Assembly: GCF_024713945.1 (NCBI RefSeq)
Contig: NW_027461517.1
Location: 418,808 to 482,807, forward strand
From: Dermatophagoides farinae
Taxonomy: Eukaryota; Arthropoda; Arachnida; Sarcoptiformes; Pyroglyphidae
DNA length: 64,000 nucleotides
Direction of reading: 5' to 3'
The notes below the pieces were generated by a model. The model was not told the DNA's origin, did not search any database, and saw only the letters and a program-made list of their open reading frames with translations. A program made the translations under genes and the position numbers. Within the stretch, counting starts at the first letter, position 1, and each line of letters opens with the position of its first letter. Below, in pieces: positions 18,813 through 28,127 of this stretch.

Positions 18813-19385
18813 CTAGTATTCACTGTCCTCGATAATAAACATACCATCGTCGCTGTTGTTTGAATCGGTCTCTTCGCTGTCATTAATTTGTTGGTTTTCG
18901 TTATCGTACATGTTTACGACTTTCAAAGTTTTAAGGATGCCAAACACTTTGCTCACGAAGTTTTGAGTGGCGGTTGCGTTTTGACATATTGGATTTGCAT
19001 CCAAATCTAGCTCTTTTAGCTTTGTCAAAGGAATAAGTTTTTCAATAAAGCTGTAGGACTCGACTTTGTTCCCAGCCATGAACAGTTCGACAAGGTTGGG
19101 AAAACATCGAACTATAGTTTCAGCATGCTCGTCTGTAGCCAAGTGGTTGTCGTGTATTTCTAAACACTCCAACGAGGGTATGCTGGGGAAGTTCGCCGTG
19201 GAGCGAAGGTTGCAATCGTTCAAGCCCAGAAACTGGAGAGCTGTGAATTGCTCTAGAAACTTTTTATCTTCTTCCTTGAATTCTCTGATGTTCAGTCCGT
19301 CCAGCGTCAAACATGTCAGTTCGCTGGGTAGATTTTTGTTCAACACCTTTCTTCGCTCAAGAAAAACTTCAACACGGGACGTCAT
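18813..19385 (-). CDS. ANP32-like leucine-rich repeat protein
   Basis: 190 aa. About four leucine-rich repeats span residues 20-135: LTCLTLDGLNI, LQFLGLNDCNL, LECLEIHDNHL, LVELFMAGNKV and LKELDLDANPI. They are followed by an LRR-capping segment and a short acidic tail (DSEETDSNNSDDGMFIIEDSEY region). This layout is the ANP32 acidic nuclear phosphoprotein family, which includes phosphatase-2A inhibitors and histone chaperones. The acidic tail is much shorter than in animals. U2A'-type proteins are the main alternative, but the acidic end favours ANP32. Confidence 0.75.
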   Translation of the reverse strand: MTSRVEVFLERRKVLNKNLPSELTCLTLDGLNIREFKEEDKKFLEQFTALQFLGLNDCNLRSTANFPSIPSLECLEIHDNHLATDEHAETIVRCFPNLVELFMAGNKVESYSFIEKLIPLTKLKELDLDANPICQNATATQNFVSKVFGILKTLKVVNMYDNENQQINDSEETDSNNSDDGMFIIEDSEY

Positions 19386-19476
19386 AACTAAAAGTTTTCT
19401 TAAATTTGAGACTGGGATTTATTGACCTCTTTCTTTTAATTATTTACAATATTTTTAATATTTGTCTTTTTGTTTT

Positions 19477-20232
19477 TCATCGACGGAACATAAACAGATA
19501 AATAAAGACAATAGTTAAAAGCGAAACGCCTGTCAAAATAAAATTCCGCCAACTCAAAGTGTCTGCTAATGACTTTGATTTCGCTAAAAATAGTTTTTTT
19601 TGTCAAACTTACTTGAAAATTTGCTCGATAATTCCTTAAGCTCAAACGCTTTGGTAAACACGCTTTCTAAATTATCGCCACGTAAAATTAATTCGTTCAA
19701 ATTTGATTGCATCAGATTCTGCAGCGAGTCTAAATTATTTTTCATTTGTTTTAGGCGCGGGTTTCGGTCGGTGTTGTCTATTTCTAAGTTTTTCTTGTAA
19801 ATCGCTCTTTCCAGCTTTATAAATTCGTAAGGAGAAAATTTATAACTTTCTACATTTTGATTGTTTTCCGTGATGTTATAATTCTTGTTCATTTCAGTTT
19901 TTAATAACGTGTAAACTTTTTCTATATATGCCAAAATGACTTGTGAAGACGATTTTCTGTCTGCTATTACACTGATTCCAATGTTTTTGTTAACGAAAAT
20001 ACTACAGGTTTTTTAAACTCGAAACTTACTAATTCTTTCGTTGAGATTCCATGATCACTGTGTTGATCGACGCGTCGTTCTTAGTCATTCGCCTGTTGGT
20101 GAGGCCTTTCAAAACCTTGTTGCGCTGTTTACGCAGCTCGTTGAATTCGTCCTCGGGCATCGCTTGCCGAATACGCGATTCACAAAGAATGACCCCGTCA
20201 TTAACACGGAAAATGCAAGTATCTAAAATCAT
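19477..20232 (-). CDS. SEC22: R-SNARE SEC22 (longin domain), three exons
   Basis: v-SNARE of ER-Golgi transport. Exons 20030-20232, 19613-20001 and 19477-19583, joined across 28- and 29-nt introns, give 232 aa. The longin domain covers residues 1-115 (MILDTCIFRVNDGVILCES at the start; ISVIADRKSSSQVILAYIEKV near its end). YKFSPYEFIKLERAI is the Sec22-type linker. The R-SNARE helix covers about 147-207, with the zero-layer arginine at R175 in ELILRGDNLE. A C-terminal membrane anchor lies at 211-230, followed by RR. The whole family layout is recovered only after splicing. The longin loop with RKQRNKVLKGLTNRR is more basic than usual. Confidence 0.87.
19584..19612 (-). other. Spliceosomal intron 2 of SEC22, 29 nt
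   Basis: On the minus strand it starts GTAAGTTTGA and ends TTTTTAG. Splicing attaches the transmembrane anchor to the SNARE helix. Confidence 0.83.
20002..20029 (-). other. Spliceosomal intron 1 of SEC22, 28 nt
   Basis: On the minus strand it starts GTAAGTTTCG and ends CTGTAG. Splicing joins the two halves of the longin domain at codon 68. Confidence 0.8.
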
Positions 20233-20560
20233 TGTTTTTTAATACAATGCAAAGTTTACTAAGCAAGTTGATTAACTTGTGTTACAAAAAAAAATTATTA
20301 ATTCAAATGTTATTTGCAATGTAGTAATGAGTTATATTGAGTTTCAAAAATAGTCATTTATTTCGGCTGGGCAAAAATTATGGAATATTAAAAAATATTT
20401 TCATTAAACATTCTTGCCAAGATAAGAATTTTGCAGCGACGCTTTCAAAAATATTTTCAGGTAAAAACTGTGAAATTGACTATATGAACTAATTGGGAAT
20501 TGTTTAATGAACTAAACATTGACATTCAAGTGCAGAAAGCTGATTTAACAATACAATATT
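20233..20560. other. Divergent intergenic region, 328 bases
   Basis: Upstream of SEC22 (minus) and of the 740-aa gene (plus). It has a 6-bp-arm inverted repeat, CAAGTT and AACTTG, at 20264-20279. No gene seen. Confidence 0.5.
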
Positions 20561-22783
20561 ATGTCTTCCATTGCCAAGCGAAGACGGACTGCGACACCGC
20601 TTAATAGCGATCCTAAACTTGAAAATGTGACCGTGGCTGACTTGCTCATCGAAGATGTGCAAAACACCATTCTCTATTCGGTAATCAGATTTTGCAATGA
20701 AACGAGCGTTAAAATAAAAAAGGTCGTCGAACAAAACAACCAAAGCTGCGCCTACTCAAACAGTATCATTTTCAAAAAAGAAGTAACTGCTCAAAACGAG
20801 GTTTTGTACTACTTGAACAAAGTCGCTGACGCGTCAAACTCGTTTTACAAATGTTTAGACGTGCTAGAAAGCTCTTTCACCAAGTTCACAAGCGAAAATA
20901 CTAACAAATATCACGAAAAATTACTCCAGCTGGTGGCTCTACTCGAAAAACCCATTAATTTTTGCAATCTTGACGACAAAGACAAAGAACAATTCGTCGA
21001 AATTCACAAAATTCGCGACGCCTTAAAACTATATAAATGCTTTTTTGGATACTTCTCTGGCAGTCGTTCGTATTTCCGGATTCGCGCTGACACAGAGTCA
21101 ATAAAATTGTCATCGTTTCCGTTTCGAGTTGTCATGCTAAACGCACTGAGCAAGTCGTATCCACGCTTTTCTATAATTGAAGGTATGCGGGCTTTTCTGA
21201 ACAAAAATTTAGATTCCAATCGCAAATGGAGCTACGACATCATTGGAGACGGAAAGGTTTCGAAAAAATCACTCTTGAAGTGTGCTTCAAAGCTGGCTGA
21301 ATATGTGATTGAAGATAAATCTACACACAGCAACATTCATCTCTACGATGGTCGTTTTTCTCAGATCCTACAAAGCGTCTACAACGACGTATACTTTAAA
21401 CAAATGGGGGCCCACGCATTGATAGCCAATTTGAGCAACGAAAACACGCGTGTTTACAAAGCTACTATTCGCAACAACAACATTTCAACGATTTCTGACG
21501 TACGTGTAGTTAAAAAAATGATTTACGACGAACGATACTCAGACGCTGTGGATTTCGTTTCAAATCTGCTAGTGAGCAAATATATCGCCGGAACTATCCA
21601 CAGCTCTATCGTCAGACCGTCTGAAGGTTATACTAATATCGTTTTGGGAAACCAACTTCACTATGATTACTCATGTGACCTGTTGGACGCAAATTCCAAA
21701 TCTCCTCTCAAGGTCCTCAATACCTCGACAAATGAAACCATTTCAAAATACAACCAGTATTTGAAACTCAACCCGGGCGCGAAGAGTACCCGCACAGCTG
21801 ATGTCAACAACATAGATATCTCTACAGTGTCAAAAAGACAAAAGGTCCGCTACGAGATTTTTGACCTACACAATTTGTGTAATGAAAATTCCACCGAGCG
21901 TTGGTATCACATCAATCCGTACAACCCTATCAACACATACCAGGAATCAAACAACGTCCTCGGCCATCTTTTCACTTTCACTGACGCGTATAATAATAAG
22001 CTTCAGCTGTTGATGTATGAAAATCCACGAATAGTCAAGAAAACAACACGTAAGCTGTACTTTGTAATAAATCGCACAAGCAAGAAGATTACTGTATACT
22101 CAGTTAAGTCTCCAAGTTACATGCTTTCTCCGCAATCTGAACAGCAGCAAATCAATTTGCTGAAATCCGCGTATTACGCAAAACTCAGAAGCTCGTTTTT
22201 CGAAAACTTCTTATATAAACTCACCAGTTCGCACGTTTTAGCGGTTAATAAGTACTTTATATCGCAGGCTCACATCATGCGTGCGAACAAACTGCTGGAA
22301 TCTTTGTTTATTGGAAACCAATATGAAAGTTACTCTGACCTCGTGTTCCGAACGACCGTCACTAGAATTAATGTAAACGTTTCAGATAGACTTCGCCACT
22401 GTCCGTACCTTGACCAAAAAGCGAACGACGCTTCTTTCACGAAACTCGTTAGCTTTATACAGTACTTCACGTCTGCAAGCATGACGTATTACCAAGATTA
22501 TGTCGCCAATTCGAACGAATCTGACAAAACAACTACTAACTTAATTAGTGACTGTATTCAGCAGTTCGCTCGGTTAGCCAAATATACAGTCAACGATTTG
22601 GATCAAAACGTTTCGCCACCTGTGGCATTTTCTCGTGAACTCCAAGCTTTAAACCAGTCTATCAAATATTCAGTCTACAAATACTACCCCTTATTGACTG
22701 AAATCAAAAAGTTCATCTACACTAAAATACAAACTGAAAATGTACTTTTAAAATCTCAAAAAGCTATGAAAGGATTGATTTAG
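20561..22783 (+). CDS. Unknown conserved-looking protein, 740 aa
   Basis: The N terminus has a nuclear-localisation-like run, MSSIAKRRRTATP. The rest is a well-folded, mainly helical soluble protein with little low complexity, unlike most unknown proteins in this window. Examples are LLIEDVQNTILYSVIRFC near residue 28 and LRSSFFENFLYKLTSSHVLAVNKYF around 550. It has no transmembrane segment, Walker motif or metal site that I can see. A nuclear complex subunit (for example a diverged Mediator or replication component) is possible, but nothing in the sequence decides it. Confidence 0.7.
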   Translation: MSSIAKRRRTATPLNSDPKLENVTVADLLIEDVQNTILYSVIRFCNETSVKIKKVVEQNNQSCAYSNSIIFKKEVTAQNEVLYYLNKVADASNSFYKCLDVLESSFTKFTSENTNKYHEKLLQLVALLEKPINFCNLDDKDKEQFVEIHKIRDALKLYKCFFGYFSGSRSYFRIRADTESIKLSSFPFRVVMLNALSKSYPRFSIIEGMRAFLNKNLDSNRKWSYDIIGDGKVSKKSLLKCASKLAEYVIEDKSTHSNIHLYDGRFSQILQSVYNDVYFKQMGAHALIANLSNENTRVYKATIRNNNISTISDVRVVKKMIYDERYSDAVDFVSNLLVSKYIAGTIHSSIVRPSEGYTNIVLGNQLHYDYSCDLLDANSKSPLKVLNTSTNETISKYNQYLKLNPGAKSTRTADVNNIDISTVSKRQKVRYEIFDLHNLCNENSTERWYHINPYNPINTYQESNNVLGHLFTFTDAYNNKLQLLMYENPRIVKKTTRKLYFVINRTSKKITVYSVKSPSYMLSPQSEQQQINLLKSAYYAKLRSSFFENFLYKLTSSHVLAVNKYFISQAHIMRANKLLESLFIGNQYESYSDLVFRTTVTRINVNVSDRLRHCPYLDQKANDASFTKLVSFIQYFTSASMTYYQDYVANSNESDKTTTNLISDCIQQFARLAKYTVNDLDQNVSPPVAFSRELQALNQSIKYSVYKYYPLLTEIKKFIYTKIQTENVLLKSQKAMKGLI

Positions 22784-22942
22784 TCAGTACAACGCTCGTG
22801 CAGAGAAATATACGTCGGTACAAAATTTATTCTATTATCTATCTTTCCACGTTATTCTAGTCATTTTAAATTTATTTATAAATTCGTTAAATAAACAAGT
22901 TTAATCTAGTCGTTTCATAATAATACTAAAGGTGCCTTTATT

Positions 22943-25900
22943 ATGTGGAACTGCTTTATATTAATGCTTGTATGTGTGCTGGGTACCAATAAACTCAATA
23001 CTGCCATTGACAGTGGTATTCAAAACACAAAAGCATGCGCCACGATTCCAGGTAATAATTGTGAAATGATTTTAGATCCGGGTTCTGACCGTGTCATAAA
23101 TACAGCTTTGAACATAAGTACTTACCCCATGTTGTTTGGTTCTAAAGCTCTTTCTTCTCAAAAAGCTTTGAAAAACATGTACATGGGCTTCACTAATATA
23201 ATAGGGTCTTTTAAGCAAACCTTGAAAAATCGCAAAAAAATCGACAACAAAAGGCTAGGGTCTCTGGGGTATCCAGAGAAATTCATTCCTCAAAACATTT
23301 ATTACGACAACGAAAACTTGATTTGGATGTACAAATCCGATTTCAAAGATAAACCTTATAACATTAATTTTGTTTCTTCAATGTGGATGAAATATCTATA
23401 TATTTTGATCAAAAAGTTTGTTAAGGAAAGAAAGCTCGCAGACATAAATAAAGTTTACAATCTGGTTTTATCTTCGTCTAACGACTCTACTTATAACTCC
23501 CGCGCGGATATGGTCCAAGTCGCGAAACTGGCAGACTTTAACGTTAATGGAATTTTTCCCTCGACAGGTGCTGCTGCGATTTATTACACTTCAATGAACA
23601 ACGACTTGGTAAAACAGTTCGACAGCAAGTTCATGATTCTTGACATAGGCCACATCACAAACGAACTTTGTTTGTTCAAAGACAGTAGTGCTGGCAAAAA
23701 CATAAAAGTGATTCAAGACAAGTGCTTCAACTACACTGATTTTAATGGTATGAAGCTAGACAACATCTTACTCTCTATACTGGTCGACAAGTGCGTAATC
23801 AAAGAAAAGTACAATTTGTCTGACGCTTTACCTTCTTTTTGGACCGCTATTATGGGTCTCAAAAAAAAGCTTTCTATCTCGATGAAAGCTAAAACAAATA
23901 TAGAAATCGGCAGAGACAGTTGCGACGTTGAGGTTACAAGAAACGAATTCGAAAAAGCCATTGTAAAGTCTGCAGCACTGGACAAGTATGTTCAATTTTT
24001 GAAGAAAATCATAAAGAAGAACAAAGAATACAAGGTTGTGCAAATCATTGGTAATGGTAAACGAGTTCCAATTGTTGAACAGCAGATTATCAACGTGTTT
24101 GAAAAAAACGGCGTCAAGGTTTTCGAAACCATGAATTCAAATGAAGCAGTTGTAAACGGACTGAGCTTGCTCGGCTCCACTGTGTCTTCAGGCTTGTACG
24201 CTAGGAAATTTTCTTTGGTTCGCAGTATTCGTGACAAATTTATAGTTAAAGTTTTCTTGGGTGATCAACTCATTCATCAGTACAAAATGTTTAACACTAA
24301 GAAAAACAGACCACTAAACTACGGAGAATACTTAAGTATAAATTACCCGGCTGACGCTACTGACTTCGACTATGCTGAATATAATTCAAAAGATATTATC
24401 ATCCACATAGAAAATGAAGAAAATCCCAACGAAATATACGAAATTTATCAAATCACTGATTTATCAGTACCACTTGGGCTTTGTGGTTTGTCCAAATCCA
24501 AAGTCTCAGTATCTAGATCCATTTACGAAAAATATATGAAAATTAACCCTTTTGACCTAAAACACATATGGGATGAAAGAAAAGTAAGTGTAGAAGAAGC
24601 TATTCACTATGATTGTAACGACGTAACTTTTTCTTACAAAATAGGTTTTAACCAAAGCGGCTTGTTAGACATAAAGAATGCCCAATACATTTGGGATCAA
24701 CCGTCTATTGAAGACATAGAACGAACTTACTCCTTAGAACAAATCAAAAAGCGTAATAGTACCATTGATGAAATCAAAAACGAAAACGCTCCATCGCATG
24801 CTAAAACTTCCGAAGAGGTTAAACCAAGCAGCGACGAGGAAAAGTCTGACGAGTCTTACCAAGCAGAACCCAAGATCGAGCCTGAAAAACCACCAACGAA
24901 GGTTACTCAGTTTACTGATAACGAACTGGAAAACACTGATTCATCTTCAACTCAGCAGCCCAAGAATAAGCCTGATGCTACCCAAACTGAGTCGACCAAA
25001 GAAAATGAAACACTAGCGGCTAACTCTACCCCGCCAGTAGAAAACACGGCTACTGAAGTTACAGAAAACAAAACTTCTGAAACCATTGAAGAAAAAGCTA
25101 CTGAAACTGTGGAATCCTCAGAAGCTAACCCAACAGACACTACTGAAGCATCTACTGAATTATTTATTCCAAACGCTTATCATAACTTATCGGAGGAAGA
25201 TCGAAAAATCAGTTTGTCCGAAAAACATTTTATTCTGCGCATGGTACACAAGACACGAGATGCACCGGTTGACAGAATTAATCTTAACGATGTTCTTGTA
25301 AAACATTACAAGTTACCAATAGAAAAGCTTTTGAGACCGCGCGTGCCTGTTTACGCAGATGCGAATGATATTATTTACCGAGTTAAAGAAATGTACCGAA
25401 CCAATAGCCAAATAATTCGTTTCCTAAAGAGAAAGAATGAGGTAGAAAGTCTATTGTATAAATTTGAAAACGCACTTAAAACTTTCACTGGTTCCGAAAA
25501 TCCGATAAAAAAAGAGGATGAAGCTTACTTTGAGGCTCAGTACGCCAAAATTGCTGACGATTTTTCTTCATTTGACAAGAAAAAAACAGATGATATGGAA
25601 GAACACGAATTAGTCCAACTGGAACTTAACGCAAATAACTTGGATGAATATTATTTGCTCATTCAAGCTGCTACTGATCCGGAAAGAATTAAAGAAATAT
25701 ACAAAAAGTTCGAACAAAAGATTTCATCAGATATTGCAAAAGTCGAGTCTAAAAAGAAGGCTCTTTTCAGCAAAAATCTGGCCGCTATAATGCAAAACGT
25801 CGAAGTCGCTCAGCCTTTAAGTCAAAATTTTGCAAAATACGTTGCTCTTAAAACTGAAATCGCTGATTTTTTGAAGGCACAGCAGGAGGAAAAGAAAGAC

Positions 25901-26023
25901 AATGTAAACCCTAAAATTAAAATTGAAAACGAAGAGGCACCAAAGTGGGTGAAAGAAAAACTTGAGAAAAAAGTTGAGGAACATTTAAAGAAACAAGCAC
26001 ATACGTTTAGCAACGAGCTGTAA
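22943..26023 (+). CDS. Divergent ER Hsp70 of the Grp170/HYOU1 (Lhs1) type
   Basis: 1026 aa. A signal peptide at 1-20 (MWNCFILMLVCVLGTNKLN) sends it to the ER lumen. It has the Hsp70 ATPase fold: the GIFPSTGAAAIYYTS region around 215 and FMILDIGHITNELCLF around 236 (phosphate 2). The adenosine motif is IIGNGKRVPIVE near 369, followed by NSNEAVVNGLSLLGS. The phosphate-1 loop reads AIDSGIQN instead of DLGT, and phosphate 2 lacks the usual Gly-Gly, so ATP binding may be weak or lost. After the beta domain comes an acidic Thr/Glu-rich insert (about 605-745), as in Grp170, then the helical C terminus. It ends FSNEL, a possible variant of the KDEL retrieval signal. Confidence 0.82.
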   Translation: MWNCFILMLVCVLGTNKLNTAIDSGIQNTKACATIPGNNCEMILDPGSDRVINTALNISTYPMLFGSKALSSQKALKNMYMGFTNIIGSFKQTLKNRKKIDNKRLGSLGYPEKFIPQNIYYDNENLIWMYKSDFKDKPYNINFVSSMWMKYLYILIKKFVKERKLADINKVYNLVLSSSNDSTYNSRADMVQVAKLADFNVNGIFPSTGAAAIYYTSMNNDLVKQFDSKFMILDIGHITNELCLFKDSSAGKNIKVIQDKCFNYTDFNGMKLDNILLSILVDKCVIKEKYNLSDALPSFWTAIMGLKKKLSISMKAKTNIEIGRDSCDVEVTRNEFEKAIVKSAALDKYVQFLKKIIKKNKEYKVVQIIGNGKRVPIVEQQIINVFEKNGVKVFETMNSNEAVVNGLSLLGSTVSSGLYARKFSLVRSIRDKFIVKVFLGDQLIHQYKMFNTKKNRPLNYGEYLSINYPADATDFDYAEYNSKDIIIHIENEENPNEIYEIYQITDLSVPLGLCGLSKSKVSVSRSIYEKYMKINPFDLKHIWDERKVSVEEAIHYDCNDVTFSYKIGFNQSGLLDIKNAQYIWDQPSIEDIERTYSLEQIKKRNSTIDEIKNENAPSHAKTSEEVKPSSDEEKSDESYQAEPKIEPEKPPTKVTQFTDNELENTDSSSTQQPKNKPDATQTESTKENETLAANSTPPVENTATEVTENKTSETIEEKATETVESSEANPTDTTEASTELFIPNAYHNLSEEDRKISLSEKHFILRMVHKTRDAPVDRINLNDVLVKHYKLPIEKLLRPRVPVYADANDIIYRVKEMYRTNSQIIRFLKRKNEVESLLYKFENALKTFTGSENPIKKEDEAYFEAQYAKIADDFSSFDKKKTDDMEEHELVQLELNANNLDEYYLLIQAATDPERIKEIYKKFEQKISSDIAKVESKKKALFSKNLAAIMQNVEVAQPLSQNFAKYVALKTEIADFLKAQQEEKKDNVNPKIKIENEEAPKWVKEKLEKKVEEHLKKQAHTFSNEL

Positions 26024-26109
26024 TTTAGCCTCCCCCTCTAATCCGTCTATCTTACTGAATCAATGTATAAATTTGCCATTAGCTATATATATTTGAGCAT
26101 AGTTAAGTG

Positions 26110-27063
26110 TTACATAGTATGAATAATAATATATTTCCTAATTTCGCCTACTCTATTTAAAAGCCAGAGGAAATCTTTGGTGGTGTCGATAAGCACCGTC
26201 GAGCCATCTTTAATTTCTATGTAGTATGAAACGTTGTTCAACGTATTTTCCAGATGTGGGTATTGACTGAGGAATGCGTTGTAGACGTTTATGATCAATT
26301 CGTCCAATGGTTTGTCTATGGTGAGATCGGACAAGCCGCAAGCTAAGTTTTGATCATCCCACAAAAGCAAAGCGCCAAAATTGAGCTTTCCATCCCGAAT
26401 CGTCGCTGCGGGAACGGGCGAATCGTATGAGGAATCGAAAAAATAATCGCAACCATACGATTTGAATTTACTGATAACCTCTTCTTTAACCTTCATCTCA
26501 ATTGTTTTTTGTTCGCTACGTTTCTGTTGTCTTTTTGCTTCCGCAGCAGACGCAGTTTTCAGCAGTTCTTCGAGTGCCTTATCCGTTGGAAAAGTTGCTA
26601 AAGCTTCTTTAGCAACTTCTTTTGCTTTGCCAAAAAGATGGAATTGAATGTAGCTTCGAATTAAGTGGTATCGAGGTTTGACGTCGTTGGTGTTGAACTT
26701 AATTGCTGTTAACGCTTCATTGATAGCTTCGTTCAGCTTCCCAAGCTTATAATAAGCTAACGATTTATTGGAATGCAGCTTAGCCATTTTCTCAGCGGAA
26801 ATGTGCTCTATCCCGTTTAAACGTTCGTAGGCGTCGAGTGCTAACTCAAGCCCGTTTCGAGTACCCAATTTTAAGTAATCGTCACCAATGGTTTTCCAGT
26901 GCGCGAATGCGTTTTCGCTATCTCTGCAGTCTTCTGCTAATATTTCATTTAGAGCAGCCAGGCCTACATTAGACTCGATATCTTTAGGCAATTCTGTCAG
27001 AAACAATGGGGCCATTTCGTCCTTGTACGGATTCGACACTTCTTCGTTCTTATCAATGTCCAT
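26110..27063 (-). CDS. TTC4: TTC4/CNS1-like TPR co-chaperone
   Basis: Hsp90/Hsp70 co-chaperone with a TPR domain. 317 aa from ATG 27063. The N terminus has NPYKDEMAPLFLTELP, matching the PLFM segment of TTC4. TPR repeats span about 60-165 (FAHWKTIGDDYLKLGTRNG; AKLHSNKSLAYYKLGKLNEA; VKPRYHLIRSYIQFHLFGKA). A long charged helix follows. The C-terminal wheel domain at about 215-317 carries YFFDSSYDSPVPAA and KLNFGALLLWDDQNLA. Closely divergent with the first small secreted gene (131-base gap). Confidence 0.85.
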   Translation of the reverse strand: MDIDKNEEVSNPYKDEMAPLFLTELPKDIESNVGLAALNEILAEDCRDSENAFAHWKTIGDDYLKLGTRNGLELALDAYERLNGIEHISAEKMAKLHSNKSLAYYKLGKLNEAINEALTAIKFNTNDVKPRYHLIRSYIQFHLFGKAKEVAKEALATFPTDKALEELLKTASAAEAKRQQKRSEQKTIEMKVKEEVISKFKSYGCDYFFDSSYDSPVPAATIRDGKLNFGALLLWDDQNLACGLSDLTIDKPLDELIINVYNAFLSQYPHLENTLNNVSYYIEIKDGSTVLIDTTKDFLWLLNRVGEIRKYIIIHTM

Positions 27064-27128
27064 TATGAAGCTAAACAATAATTATACATTTTGAATATGA
27101 TTTTGTAGAAAAAAAATTATACCCCCGC

Positions 27129-27140
27129 CGCCGACCGGCG
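27129..27140. promoter_or_regulatory. GC-rich dyad in a divergent promoter
   Basis: CGCCG and CGGCG arms separated by AC, preceded by a further C/G run from 27122. It stands out in an AT-rich 131-base gap between TTC4 and the secreted gene at 27195. It looks like a transcription-factor site; no factor can be named. Confidence 0.4.
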
Positions 27141-27194
27141 TAAAATAAAAATAATTAAGAAAAATTAAACAGTTAAAATTAAAGTCTTTTTCCA

Positions 27195-27519
27195 ATGAAT
27201 CTTCCCGTTAGCATTGGCGCTCTAACAATGTTTCAAATTAGTCATGGTAAGCTCGCTTTTGTCGCTAATTTTCGCTCGAGAGACTGCAGAAAACGCAGTA
27301 AACTTGCTAATAAACAGTATGATCAACCAGGAAAACCAAATCGTTATTTGTTTGCTTAGTGACATATGTAAGATATTCAAGCCTAACACGACTTACGATT
27401 ACGCCAAAAATAAATGCGTCAAACTCTCTGACTTTGTACCTAATGACAAAAACATAAAACCTCAATTTTGTCAATCAACGATTTTGGATGAAACAATAAA
27501 AGAATTAAAAAATAAATAA
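27195..27519 (+). CDS. Small secreted Cys protein, family member A (96 aa, spliced)
   Basis: Exons 27195-27246 and 27281-27519 across a 34-nt intron give 96 aa. The N terminus MNLPVSIGALTMFQISH is signal-like. The mature part has four cysteines with spacing C-x5-C-x15-C-x17-C (CLLSDIC, then KNKC, then PQFC). The neighbour at 27557 has C-x5-C-x13-C-x17-C, with the same AV-x2-(L/I)I start and the YDxAK context before the third cysteine. The two genes are therefore tandem paralogues. Without splicing, an ATG at 27244 directly before the donor would give MVSSLLSLIFA, also signal-like, and the same mature protein. Function unknown; probably exported to the secretory pathway. Confidence 0.65.
27247..27280 (+). 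other. Putative intron, 34 nt, in secreted gene A
   Basis: Starts GTAAGC, contains CTAAT, ends CTCGAG. Only this acceptor restores the long frame from ATG 27195. The ATG at 27244 sits immediately before the donor, so an unspliced product is also possible. Confidence 0.55.
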
Positions 27520-27556
27520 TTAGCAATATAATTTGTACTTCTAGTACGAACAAACG

Positions 27557-28009
27557 ATGTATTCGACAAAATTTTTGTCCCCTGTTTCATTAATTAGTTT
27601 TTGGTTATTGTTAAGCCAGAGTCTTGTGAAATGTATAAAGCTTCATGCAGTCCGTGAAGATCAACAAAGCTCGGCTGACGGCGATCCTCAATTACTTCAA
27701 TCAACTTTGTACGCCAACATTAATAAGCTAGATACAATTACAGAGACGAGTTGTGACACTTATCAAATAAGCCAAAAATTGTATGTACAGGCAGTGCAAG
27801 AAATAATATCGAACGTGGAAAATAGCTTTAGTAGTATTTCTGAAGAAAAGCTTTTTTTGCAATGTTTCGGCGTTTACATTTGCAAAACGCTAAATCGGCA
27901 GTACGACGCAAAAAAGGGGTGTTGTGTATCTCTTAAAACAAAAATTCATTACACAGAAGATAGAGTAAACGAGGCATGCCGAAATCTTGAAGTTTTACTG
28001 GACAATTAA
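27557..28009 (+). CDS. Small secreted Cys protein, family member B (150 aa)
   Basis: Single exon. A strong signal peptide covers residues 1-26 (hydrophobic core SLISFWLLLSQSLV). A polar spacer follows, then the same domain as the upstream neighbour: AVQEIISNVENSF, then CFGVYIC, YDAKKGCC and NEAC. Spacing is C-x5-C-x13-C-x17-C, with one extra Cys before the third and one in the spacer (TSCDTY). Even cysteine pairing suggests disulfides in an oxidising compartment. Gap to the upstream paralogue is only 37 bases, so it arose by tandem duplication. No known family recognised. Confidence 0.75.
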   Translation: MYSTKFLSPVSLISFWLLLSQSLVKCIKLHAVREDQQSSADGDPQLLQSTLYANINKLDTITETSCDTYQISQKLYVQAVQEIISNVENSFSSISEEKLFLQCFGVYICKTLNRQYDAKKGCCVSLKTKIHYTEDRVNEACRNLEVLLDN

Positions 28010-28127
28010 GCTTGGGCGTTAAAGAAAACATAGCGTGGGACGACTCAGCAAGTAGATCTCGTTAGAATTAGATAAATAAATATGCGCATAAATAAATCCG
28101 ATATTAATAATAAGGTAATAATAGACT

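Noticed and set aside
20264-20279. Inverted repeat CAAGTT-GATT-AACTTG upstream of SEC22
   Set aside because: Same reasoning: within chance expectation for AT-rich spacer.
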